Source: Fictibacillus nanhaiensis (GTDB lineage Bacteria; Bacillota; Bacilli; Bacillales; Fictibacillaceae). From it: a stretch of DNA of 64,000 nucleotides. The position numbers and the translations under genes were made by a program. Under the pieces are notes generated by a model. The model was not told the DNA's origin, made no database searches, and was given only the letters and a program-made list of their open reading frames with translations. The stretch is from positions 1 to 64,000 of the forward strand of contig NZ_JAHVJO010000002.1 of the NCBI RefSeq assembly GCF_019801215.1. Reading direction: 5' to 3'. Positions 55,199-63,460 of this stretch are shown in pieces. Every line of letters begins with the position of its first letter. Position 1 is the first letter of the stretch.

Positions 55199-55306
55199 AA
55201 ACTCGTGGATAAACATCAAAAACTTTTGGATTGAGGGGTAAAACTCGTGGATAAACTGCCCAAATTTCTGGATTGATGCATCTTTTTTCTGGAATGAGAC
55301 GCCTAG
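55199..55306. repeat. five-unit 21-bp intergenic repeat array (CTCGTGGAT/TTCTGGATT type)
   Basis: CTCGTGGA (55202), CTTTTGGA (55223), CTCGTGGA (55244), TTTCTGGA (55265) and TTTCTGGA (55286), each exactly 21 bp apart. CTCGTGGATAAAC is shared with the array at 14.9 kb. It lies between yusI and the end of the fad operon. Confidence 0.78.
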
Positions 55307-55342
55307 ATCCTTCTTAATACCCCTTTAGGTATAGTTCGGAAT

Positions 55343-55363
55343 CAGTTTCGGCACCCGAAACTG
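55343..55363. repeat. hairpin CAGTTTCGG/CCGAAACTG
   Basis: Perfect 9-bp inverted repeat with a 3-nt loop, enclosed by AGGTA (55327) and TACCT (55364). No T run, so not an ordinary terminator. Confidence 0.6.
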
Positions 55364-55415
55364 TACCTGATTTAAGCGGTTTACGATGGGTTCAACATGA
55401 CTTATCCTTTTTAAA

Positions 55416-55446
55416 GAAAAAAAGCCCTCCTGCAAAGCAAGAGGGA
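55416..55446 (-). terminator. terminator of the fadNAE operon
   Basis: CCCTCT/AGGAGGG hairpin with seven T residues on the minus strand, 35 bp after fadE. Confidence 0.82.
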
Positions 55447-55479
55447 AAGAATTTTGAAGGTTGGCGTAAATAATAGTAA

Positions 55480-57264
55480 TTAAACGATATAGCGTTCTTC
55501 TTCAAGAAGTGAAACGGCAATTTCCCGCTTCTTCTTAATAACATTTACTGGTGTGTGGCGTGTTAATTTCTTTAAAGCGGAAAGCATCATTCTGAGCATA
55601 TCCCCTTCTTCAACGGCAATGATTGATTCTTTTGCATGTGCTTCAATTCGGTTAAACGCTTCCTGGCAGTACACTTCTGTATAAAGAAGCTTTTGTTTTG
55701 CCTTTTCTTCACCAGATCTCGCGATGGCTTTTTCCGTACGTAATAAAACGGATTCCATCGAGTAGATCTCACTGATCATATCAGCAAGGTTAGATAAAAC
55801 TTCTTGTTCCTGCTCGAGTTTCGGGCCAAACTTTTGAACAGCGAGTCCTGCTGTCATCAAGAAAATTTTCTTTGCCATCGATACTAAATATTTTTCTTGA
55901 TCAAGCGCTTCTGTTCCTACTTCAACTGGCATGAGCATCATGAGTTCTTGTTGAAGGGCTGTTGCTTTTTGAATAAGCGGCAATTCATTCTTCATCGCTT
56001 TTTTCACAAGAGTGCCAGGCACTAACAGACGATTGATCTCGTTCGTTCCTTCAAAGATCCGGTTAATGCGTGAGTCCCGATACATGCCTTCGATCTCATA
56101 CTCGGTCATAAACCCATATCCACCATGGATTTGAACACCTTCATCAACTACATAATCTAAGGCTTCAGATGCAAATACTTTATTCAATGAACATTCAATC
56201 GCATATTCCGCGATTGCTTTTGCTAATTCTCGGCCATCTTTCTGCTTTTCTTCAGATAACGCACCTAGGCGGTTTTCGAATAAGCCAACTGTTCGGTATA
56301 CAGAGCTTTCAGAAGCAAAAGTTTGAACAGCCATGTTCGCAAGCTTTTCCTGAATTAAGCTGAATGAGCTGATTTTACGTTTGAACTGCTGACGCTCATT
56401 TGAATATTTCAGTGATACTTCAAGCCCGCGCTTTGCCGCACCGACACAGCCTAGTGCAAGCTTGTAACGTCCGATATTTAAGATGTTAAAGGCGATAAGG
56501 TGTCCTTTTCCCGCTTCCCAAAGTAAATTTTCTTTTGGAACAGCTACATCTTCTAATATCAACGTACGTGTAGAGGAACTCTTAATCCCCATCTTCTTTT
56601 CTTCAGGTCCAGTTGAAACTCCCTCATATTCTCGTTCTACGATAAAAGCAGAGAATTGCTCGCCATTGATTTTTGCGTATACAACAAATACATCAGCGAA
56701 CGCAGAGTTCGTTATCCATTGCTTCTCTCCATTTAAAATATAATGCGTTCCTTCAGCATTTAATTTAGCGGTTGTTCTCGCTCCAAGGGCATCAGATCCT
56801 GATCCTGGTTCTGTTAAAGCATAAGCAGCAATCTTTTCACCAGTGGCTAACTCAGGCAGATACTTTTTCTTTTGCTCTTCGTTTCCGAAAAGAACAATCG
56901 GCAAGGATCCGATTCCTACGTGAGCCCCATAACTAATCGAAAATCCGCGTCCTCGAGCAAATTTTTCAGTAATGAGAGAAGAAGAGATTTTATCAAGGCC
57001 CAGCCCGCCGTATTCTTCTGGAACATCGGCACCTAGTAAGCCAAGCTCACCTGCTTTTGTTAATAATTTGCGGGAAATTTCAAAATCATGATCTTCCATC
57101 TTTTCAATTTGCGGTACGACTTCTTTAGCAACAAAATCTTCTGTCGTTTTTGCAATCATATGATGTTCTTCTGAAAAATCCTCTGGCGTAAAGATGTCTG
57201 CAGCAGCAACATCTTCAATTAGAAAACTGCCGCCGATCACTTCTTTTTCTGTTGTGTTTGACAT
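55480..57264 (-). CDS. fadE: acyl-CoA dehydrogenase FadE
   Basis: A 594-aa acyl-CoA dehydrogenase, first oxidation step of beta-oxidation using FAD. AYALTEPGSGSDALGARTTA and ITNSAFADVFVVYAK form the flavin and substrate site; GGYGFMTEYEIEGMYRDSRINRIFEGTNEINRLLVPG is the classical signature. A C-terminal extension of about 190 residues is normal for the YusJ-type enzyme. Last gene of fadNAE. Confidence 0.95.
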   Translation of the reverse strand: MSNTTEKEVIGGSFLIEDVAAADIFTPEDFSEEHHMIAKTTEDFVAKEVVPQIEKMEDHDFEISRKLLTKAGELGLLGADVPEEYGGLGLDKISSSLITEKFARGRGFSISYGAHVGIGSLPIVLFGNEEQKKKYLPELATGEKIAAYALTEPGSGSDALGARTTAKLNAEGTHYILNGEKQWITNSAFADVFVVYAKINGEQFSAFIVEREYEGVSTGPEEKKMGIKSSSTRTLILEDVAVPKENLLWEAGKGHLIAFNILNIGRYKLALGCVGAAKRGLEVSLKYSNERQQFKRKISSFSLIQEKLANMAVQTFASESSVYRTVGLFENRLGALSEEKQKDGRELAKAIAEYAIECSLNKVFASEALDYVVDEGVQIHGGYGFMTEYEIEGMYRDSRINRIFEGTNEINRLLVPGTLVKKAMKNELPLIQKATALQQELMMLMPVEVGTEALDQEKYLVSMAKKIFLMTAGLAVQKFGPKLEQEQEVLSNLADMISEIYSMESVLLRTEKAIARSGEEKAKQKLLYTEVYCQEAFNRIEAHAKESIIAVEEGDMLRMMLSALKKLTRHTPVNVIKKKREIAVSLLEEERYIV

Positions 57265-57282
57265 GTCATTTATCCTCCCTTT

Positions 57283-58464
57283 TTATCCAACAAGTTCAAA
57301 TACGCCTGCTGCACCCATTCCGCCACCGATACACATCGTTACGATGCCAAACTGTTCATTTCTTCGTCTCATTTCATGCAGCAATGTTAGCGTAAGTTTG
57401 GTTCCTGAGCATCCGAGTGGATGACCCAGCGCGATAGCGCCCCCGTTTACGTTCACTTTGTCTTCAGGAAGCTTAAGCTCTCGAATAACTTGAACGGCCT
57501 GTGAGGCGAATGCTTCGTTTAGTTCAAACAAACCGATATCTGAGAGCTCAAGTCCTGCCATTTTTAAGGCTTTTGGAATTGCCGCTACTGGGCCAACACC
57601 CATAATGTCTGGTGCAACTCCAGCCACTGCAAATGAACGGAATTTCAATAGCGGTTTCAATCCTTCAGCAATTGCTTTTTCTCTATTCATGACGAGAACA
57701 GAAGCTGCTCCATCACTTGTTTGAGATGAATTTCCAGCTGTTACAGAACCTGTCGGTGTAAACGCTGGTCGAAGCTTGCTCAAAACTTCCAATGAGGTAT
57801 CTGGGCGTACACCCTCATCGATTGAAACAGCTATCTCTTTTTCAACTAACTTCGCCTGTTCATCCAGCCATCGTTTCATTACTTGAACAGGTACGATCTC
57901 ATCATTAAACCTGCCTTCTTTAATCGCTGCAGACGCTTTCTGATGACTGCGAACGGCAAACTCATCTTGGTCTTGTCTGGAAACACCAAATCTCTTTGCT
58001 ACTTCTTCAGCGGTATGCCCCATTCCCATATAATATTGAGGAACGGTTTCTACGAGGTATGGGTTAGGTTTCACAACATGCCCTACTACAGGAACAAGGC
58101 TCATGGATTCGGCTCCTCCGGCAATTATGGCATCAGCAGCTCCTAGCATAATTTTTTCTGCTCCATACGCAATACTTTGTAATCCTGAAGAACAGAAGCG
58201 ATTGATTGTTATGGCTGGGACAGTCTCAGGCAAACCCGCTCGTGCACCGATTAGCCGTGCCATATTCATTCCTTGTTCTGCTTCAGGCACAGCACATCCG
58301 ATAATTAAGTCATCGATCTGCCCCTCATATCCTCCAGCACGTTTTAACGTTTCTTTAATCGTTACGGCGGCTAGTTCATCAGGTCTCATATGTGCAAAAG
58401 ATCCTTTTTTTGCTTTGCCGACAGCTGTTCGTGCACCTGCTACTATGACTGCATCTTTTAACAT
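57283..58464 (-). CDS. fadA: 3-ketoacyl-CoA thiolase FadA
   Basis: A 393-aa thiolase, the chain-cleaving last step of beta-oxidation. The nucleophilic Cys lies in NRFCSSGLQSIAYGAEKI near residue 92, the active-site His in GGAIALGHPLGCSGTKL, and the second Cys in VTMCIGGGMGAAGVFE. Begins 15 bp after fadN. Confidence 0.95.
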   Translation of the reverse strand: MLKDAVIVAGARTAVGKAKKGSFAHMRPDELAAVTIKETLKRAGGYEGQIDDLIIGCAVPEAEQGMNMARLIGARAGLPETVPAITINRFCSSGLQSIAYGAEKIMLGAADAIIAGGAESMSLVPVVGHVVKPNPYLVETVPQYYMGMGHTAEEVAKRFGVSRQDQDEFAVRSHQKASAAIKEGRFNDEIVPVQVMKRWLDEQAKLVEKEIAVSIDEGVRPDTSLEVLSKLRPAFTPTGSVTAGNSSQTSDGAASVLVMNREKAIAEGLKPLLKFRSFAVAGVAPDIMGVGPVAAIPKALKMAGLELSDIGLFELNEAFASQAVQVIRELKLPEDKVNVNGGAIALGHPLGCSGTKLTLTLLHEMRRRNEQFGIVTMCIGGGMGAAGVFELVG

Positions 58465-58479
58465 TCGTTTCTTCCCCCC

Positions 58480-60876
58480 TTAGTTTCTTAGCGGTTTTCC
58501 TTTAACAAGCATATGCTGCATTCTTGCCTGGCTTTTCGGTTCGCCTGCAAGACTTAAGAATGCTTCTCTCTCAAGGTCGAGTAAGTATTGTTCGTCTACG
58601 AATGTTCCTTCTGGGACTCTTCCACCTGCAAGAACAAACGCTAGCTTTTTAGCAATCTTTAAATCATGTTCCGAAATGTACTGACTGAATTGCATCGTTT
58701 GAGCACCAAGTGCCAATGTCGCATATCCAGCTTCACCAACAACCGGAATCTTCTTTTTAACAGGTGGTTTATATCCAAGATCGGCAAGTGAGAGCACCTG
58801 ACTTTTTGCATCATGCAGCAAATGATCACCATTTGCAGAGATGTTATCTTCATTTCGTAAAAATCCTAGTTTTGCCGCTTCTTGCGCGGAAGTCGACACT
58901 TTCGCCATTGCAATTGTTTCGAAAGCTTGATTCGCGACTTTTTGCAAATCACCTTTAGCTCCTTCAGGCAACTGCTCAAGAAGACGAATGTAAAGTTCTT
59001 TGTTTCCTCCACCACCAGGAATGAGGCCTACTCCTGTTTCAACAAGCCCCATATAGGTTTCAGAGGACATTTGAAGTCTAGCTGCTGGTAACGAGACTTC
59101 AACTCCTCCACCGAGCGTCATCCCGAAATTAGCTGCTACCACTGGCTTTGAACTGTAGCGCACTCTTGCCATCGCTTGCTGGAACTGTCTGACCATCATA
59201 TCCAGTTCAAAGAAGTTATCATCTTGTGCTTCCATTAGTATGAGCATCAGATTAGCGCCCACACAGAAGTTTTTCCCTTGGTTTCCGATTACGAGCCCTT
59301 TGTAATTTTTCTCAACTTCATCGATTGCTTGATGGAGCATCATGATGATTTCAGGTCCGATTGCATTATTTGGAGAAGTAAATTCTAAACCTGCAACATC
59401 ATCACCTAAATCAATTAATGATGCTCCGCCATTCTTGGCTATTACATGACCTTGCTTTTTTAAACGGCTTAAATGAATCACTTTTTTATTTTCTTCTACT
59501 GGAATATATGTTCCGTGATGGTAATAAGATAATTCACTTTCTGTGTTTGTATAGAAGGATGTTTTTTCCGACTGGAGCATTTCTTCCACCCAAACAGGAA
59601 TCGTCTCACCTTCTGCTTTCATTCTTTCTATGGATTCAGGAAGTCCAATTGCATCCCAAATCTCAAATGGACCATGCTCCCAACCAAATCCCCATTTCAT
59701 CGCTTGATCGATCGCTACTAAATCATCTGCAATCTCATAGCATTTTTCTGCTGAATAGAGGAGGACTGGTTTGATAATGTTCCAAAGCAATACACCTGCA
59801 CGGTCATCACTGTATAAAAGCGCTTTCACTTTCTGGTTAGTGGTTTTCATCTGCTTAGCAGCTTCAAGTGTTGCTGTTTTCATTTTAGATCTCGGTTTAT
59901 ATTCTAATGTTTCAGGGTCAAGCTCTAGAATTTCACTTCCAGCTTTACTTTTTTGTTTTAAATAAAAGCCCTGCCCGGATTTGCTTCCTGTCCAGCCTTT
60001 TTCGACCATTTCATTAAGAAAATCAGGAATCTCAAAAACTTCTTTTTCTTTCCCGTCTACCTGTTCATAAACATTACGCGCAACATGGAGAAATGTATCA
60101 AGTCCTACTACATCAAGTGTTCTGAATGTAGCTGACTTAGGACGTCCTATAAGTGGACCCGTTACAGAATCCACCTCGCCGACACTGTACCCATGTTTCA
60201 CCATTTCCTGCATCGTGACCATCAGTCCATATGTCCCGATTCGATTGGCGATAAAGTTAGGTGTATCTTTTGCTTCTACGACTCCTTTTCCTAACACATT
60301 TTCTCCAAAATTTTTAATAAACTGAACGATCTCAGGTTTCGTATCTTCTGTTGGAATGATCTCCAGAAGCTTTAAATATCTTGGAGGGTTGAAGAAATGT
60401 GTTCCTAAAAAGTGTGCTTTAAAGTCTTCAGAACGGCCTTCAGCCATCGCATGGATAGAAATACCAGACGTATTGGATGTAACGATGCTTCCTGGCTTGC
60501 GATATTGGTCGATGGTTTCAAACAAACTTTGTTTAACATCCAGTCTCTCTACAACGACTTCAATGATCCAATCAACCTCTTTAAGCTTTTCTAGATCATC
60601 CGTTAAATTTCCGATCGTTATCAGATCAAGGTTTTCTTTTACGGCAAGAGGAGCAGGTTTTTGTTTTAGTAATTTTTGAGTAGCTGTTGCTGTAAGTTTG
60701 TTACGAAATGCGGGATGATCTTCTGTAATTCCTTTTGCTTTTTCTTCTTCACTTAATGTTGGTGGAACGATATCCAGCAACAAAGTAGGAATTCCGACAT
60801 TTGCAAGGTGAGCAGCGATGCCAGATCCCATTACACCAGAACCCAGTACGGCAGCTTTTCGGATTTCGCGTGACAA
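58480..60876 (-). CDS. fadN: 3-hydroxyacyl-CoA dehydrogenase/enoyl-CoA hydratase FadN
   Basis: A 798-aa bifunctional enzyme for the hydration and second oxidation of beta-oxidation. The dehydrogenase domain comes first (AAVLGSGVMGSGIAAHLAN; HFFNPPRYLKLLEIIPTEDT), the hydratase last (VIGNQGKNFCVGANL; FGMTLGGGVEVSLPAARLQ; GVGLIPGGGGNKEL). This order is the reverse of E. coli FadB. TTG at 60876 gives SREIRKAAVLGSG with AAAAGGGGG 9 nt upstream; an ATG seven codons earlier overlaps that site. Confidence 0.93.
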   Translation of the reverse strand: MSREIRKAAVLGSGVMGSGIAAHLANVGIPTLLLDIVPPTLSEEEKAKGITEDHPAFRNKLTATATQKLLKQKPAPLAVKENLDLITIGNLTDDLEKLKEVDWIIEVVVERLDVKQSLFETIDQYRKPGSIVTSNTSGISIHAMAEGRSEDFKAHFLGTHFFNPPRYLKLLEIIPTEDTKPEIVQFIKNFGENVLGKGVVEAKDTPNFIANRIGTYGLMVTMQEMVKHGYSVGEVDSVTGPLIGRPKSATFRTLDVVGLDTFLHVARNVYEQVDGKEKEVFEIPDFLNEMVEKGWTGSKSGQGFYLKQKSKAGSEILELDPETLEYKPRSKMKTATLEAAKQMKTTNQKVKALLYSDDRAGVLLWNIIKPVLLYSAEKCYEIADDLVAIDQAMKWGFGWEHGPFEIWDAIGLPESIERMKAEGETIPVWVEEMLQSEKTSFYTNTESELSYYHHGTYIPVEENKKVIHLSRLKKQGHVIAKNGGASLIDLGDDVAGLEFTSPNNAIGPEIIMMLHQAIDEVEKNYKGLVIGNQGKNFCVGANLMLILMEAQDDNFFELDMMVRQFQQAMARVRYSSKPVVAANFGMTLGGGVEVSLPAARLQMSSETYMGLVETGVGLIPGGGGNKELYIRLLEQLPEGAKGDLQKVANQAFETIAMAKVSTSAQEAAKLGFLRNEDNISANGDHLLHDAKSQVLSLADLGYKPPVKKKIPVVGEAGYATLALGAQTMQFSQYISEHDLKIAKKLAFVLAGGRVPEGTFVDEQYLLDLEREAFLSLAGEPKSQARMQHMLVKGKPLRN

Positions 60877-60907
60877 AATAGATGTCCCCCTTTTCATTGA
60901 ATGTCAT

Positions 60908-60925
60908 TGAATGAACACTCATTCA
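60908..60925. promoter_or_regulatory. FadR operator
   Basis: TGAATGAACACTCATTCA, a perfect TGAATGA-N4-TCATTCA palindrome matching the Bacillus FadR (YsiA) box. It is 31 bp upstream of the fadN start. Long-chain acyl-CoA should release FadR and induce fadNAE. Confidence 0.88.
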
Positions 60926-61029
60926 TTTTTTATCGACAAAAAAATTAATCAACCTATATTTAATATAGAATATATTCAGAATTTTAGCAATAGTTGTGTG
61001 TTCATTTATAAATTGTTTCAAAATTGTAG

Positions 61030-61053
61030 GGGGTCTGTCCCGGGACAGACCCC
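61030..61053. repeat. 24-bp perfect GC-rich palindrome
   Basis: GGGGTCTGTCCC followed at once by its exact reverse complement. Striking against an AT-rich background. The tail is only TTT, so a terminator role is doubtful. Similar GGGTCTGTCCC blocks occur as dispersed REP-like elements in other bacteria. Confidence 0.7.
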
Positions 61054-61061
61054 TTTCAATG

Positions 61062-61099
61062 AAAAAAAAACATCCCTCATTTATTATGAAGAATGTTTT
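61062..61099 (-). terminator. terminator of the proline dehydrogenase gene
   Basis: AAAACATTCTTCA/TGAGGGATGTTTT imperfect stem followed by nine T residues on the minus strand. Confidence 0.7.
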
Positions 61100-61112
61100 G
61101 ATTGCTTTATAT

Positions 61113-62030
61113 TTACTTCCCAAACACACCTTTTAAAACGAATAACACATTCGCAGGACGCTCTGCAAGCCGTCTCATGAAGTACCCATACCAGTCATTA
61201 CCATACGGTACATAAATCCGCATTCTGTAGCCTTCTTGCATCAATTGATCCTGGCGTTCTACACGTATTCCGTACAGCATTTGAAACTCAAACTGATCAT
61301 AAGGGATGTTATGTTTATCAACCAATTCCTTTGTGAAGGAGATGATCTCATCATCGTGTGTAGCAACCGCCGTATAATTTCCGTTTAAAAGATGGGTTTC
61401 AATTAATGTTTTGAAATTATTATCAACGTCATTTTTTTCCGGATATGCTACTTTTGCAGATTCTTTATAAGCCCCTTTAACGAGCCTCAGATTGGGTTGA
61501 TACTCGTTTACATCCTGAACATCTTCAAGTGAACGATAAAGATAAGCTTGAATCACCGTTGAGATATTATCATACTCTTTTTTCAGCTGTTTAAAGATTT
61601 GCAATGTTTTTTCACAACGAGAGTAGTCTTCCATATCGATTGTAATAAAAACATCGTGCTTTACCGCAGCTTCCATAATTTTTCTCATATTCCCTAAAAC
61701 GAGCTCATCACTGATGTCTAGCCCCATTGAGGTTAATTTAAGCGAAAGCTGGGAATCAAGCTTTTCTTTTGCGATGGCTTTAATGGCTTGTATACAATGT
61801 TCCGTCATTTCAGCTGCTTCTTTTTCATTGTCCACGAATTCGCCTAAATGGTCGATTGTTACGGGCATTCCTTTTTCGTTCAATTTCTTTATGGCAGCTA
61901 TAGAGCTTTCAAGCGTTGCCCCTGCTACAAAACGTCCTGCGCCAAATCGTAGACCATACTTTTTCGCCAGGCTCGTTAATGATTTATTTTTAGCTAAAAA
62001 TAAGAAAAAATTACGCATAAGTTGTTCCAA
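61113..62030 (-). CDS. fadM: proline dehydrogenase (FadM/YusM)
   Basis: A 305-aa FAD-dependent proline dehydrogenase barrel, oxidising proline to pyrroline-5-carboxylate. RLVKGAYKESAKVAYPEK, ATHDDEIISF, EFQMLYGIRVERQDQLMQEGYRMRIYVPYGNDWYGYFMRRLAERPAN is the catalytic end of the family. B. subtilis calls the gene beside fadNAE fadM, and it is also listed as a proline dehydrogenase. TTG start with GGGGG 8 nt upstream; an ATG four codons later is possible. It has its own terminator, so it is separate from fadNAE. Confidence 0.93.
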   Translation of the reverse strand: MEQLMRNFFLFLAKNKSLTSLAKKYGLRFGAGRFVAGATLESSIAAIKKLNEKGMPVTIDHLGEFVDNEKEAAEMTEHCIQAIKAIAKEKLDSQLSLKLTSMGLDISDELVLGNMRKIMEAAVKHDVFITIDMEDYSRCEKTLQIFKQLKKEYDNISTVIQAYLYRSLEDVQDVNEYQPNLRLVKGAYKESAKVAYPEKNDVDNNFKTLIETHLLNGNYTAVATHDDEIISFTKELVDKHNIPYDQFEFQMLYGIRVERQDQLMQEGYRMRIYVPYGNDWYGYFMRRLAERPANVLFVLKGVFGK

Positions 62031-62165
62031 TCCAATTTCCCCCTAGTACACTTTCAAATTTAAATAGATTGGTTATTTTCTGTTTAGGATGTAACCGCTT
62101 TAAATATATCATTTTTTTGCGAATTATGTCGATTTCGAAAAATTAAAACTATTAATTGATTAAAA

Positions 62166-62200
62166 AGAAAAAACAGCCTTTCAAATGTGAAAAAGGCTGC
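62166..62200 (-). terminator. terminator of the CopD-family gene
   Basis: CAGCCTTT/AAAGGCTG stem with TTTTTTC on the minus strand. Confidence 0.82.
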
Positions 62201-62211
62201 TTTCTTTACTA

Positions 62212-63294
62212 TTATAAAGAGAGAGACGACATAACAGCTAAATAAAATGCAGAAGCCGCTAAAAGAGATAATGCTAGTACTGGTATTGTACCCATTTTTC
62301 TTTTTATTCCTAAGAAAATGGACAATGAAAGGACAACTGCAACTGAAAGCCAACCAAGACTTGCGATCGAGATATGAAAGGCTAGCGCTGGATTGTCACC
62401 AGGATTTATTCCTGATACAAACGTAAATAATTTCGATGGCTCTTCCATTTTTAATGTTTGAGCAACATCATGAGGCGGTGTCTGCTGACTCATGACGGCA
62501 GTTGCTACAAACACAAGAAACAGAACGATGCCTTCCGCCTTGATCCACTTTAATCCAGAAAACGAGGAGCCCTCTTCTTTCATCTTCCTTTTTAACCATA
62601 CACCATTAATCAAGCTATACAATACAACGATAAACAGCAAAATATGCTTTATTAATAATGCTTGACCATAATCTAGCATATAACTATTCACATATTCAGG
62701 CACAATATAACTCATCAGCCAAAGCCCCATACCAATTGTAGTAAAAAGACAAACAAGGGCAAGTGGCGTAAACCATTTATAAAAAGAAGTGGCCGGACCG
62801 TTTCCTCTACTAAAAAAACCAGTAACGAGCAAGACTCCTGTCCAAATAATAACAGCCAAAAAATGAAGGGTGTGGGCTAGAAAGCCTAAAGAACCGAGTG
62901 ATGCTGCATGACTGGAATAACCTAATGAAAAGGTCATGCCCGTTAGTAAGAATAACGATAAACCAGCAAAAAATCGTTCTTCTACATCATTAAACAACAC
63001 CATAAAAAACAACAAGGTCGATATACCTGTTAAGAACAGCCAGCCTTTTCCGACTTCAAAACTAAAAAGGATGTTTTGAAACGTAATCCAATATCCAATA
63101 TCCTCTCCCAGATAAAGCGTTAATCTTAAAAGATCACCGCTTCCCAAAATCGGAACTAAAGCAACAAGAAGTAACACCCATTTTTTTAATAGTTTAATCT
63201 CTGGCCGCATTTTCTTGGGGACTGAATAAAGAATAAATGCTCCCATAAGGATGGAAAAACATAAATATAATAATAATTTCGCAACGATAAACAT
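62212..63294 (-). CDS. CopD-family membrane protein
   Basis: A 360-aa membrane protein with about nine helices, of the CopD copper-resistance family (PF05425). GYSSHAASLGSLGFLAHTLHFLAVIIWTGVLLVTGFF holds the conserved histidines, and LIKHILLFIVVLYSLINGVWL the second. It probably handles copper import, possibly for cytochrome oxidase, but no CopC partner is adjacent. ATG at 63294 is used; AAGGAG is 12 nt upstream. A TTG seven codons earlier is an alternative. Confidence 0.85.
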   Translation of the reverse strand: MFIVAKLLLYLCFSILMGAFILYSVPKKMRPEIKLLKKWVLLLVALVPILGSGDLLRLTLYLGEDIGYWITFQNILFSFEVGKGWLFLTGISTLLFFMVLFNDVEERFFAGLSLFLLTGMTFSLGYSSHAASLGSLGFLAHTLHFLAVIIWTGVLLVTGFFSRGNGPATSFYKWFTPLALVCLFTTIGMGLWLMSYIVPEYVNSYMLDYGQALLIKHILLFIVVLYSLINGVWLKRKMKEEGSSFSGLKWIKAEGIVLFLVFVATAVMSQQTPPHDVAQTLKMEEPSKLFTFVSGINPGDNPALAFHISIASLGWLSVAVVLSLSIFLGIKRKMGTIPVLALSLLAASAFYLAVMSSLSL

Positions 63295-63401
63295 ATAGCA
63301 AACATTCTCCTTCAAATCATTCTATGTCTATTGTACCAGGGAAACCTTAGTGTAAAAAAAGTAAGATTGACAATCTGGCGAAATCATTCAATTTTTTCAT
63401 C

Positions 63402-63450
63402 ATAAAAAAAAGCTGACTTTTTCAGCCAAAACGGCTTTCCAAAATCAGCT
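63402..63450 (-). terminator. terminator of the last gene
   Basis: AGCTGA/TCAGCT outer stem with an inner AGCC/GGCT stem and eight T residues on the minus strand. Confidence 0.75.
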
Positions 63451-63460
63451 CTGTATTCAT

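Noticed and set aside
58480-60876. Possible fusion or frameshift in the very long fadN frame
   Set aside because: The dehydrogenase-then-hydratase order and length are normal for the Bacillus FadN family.
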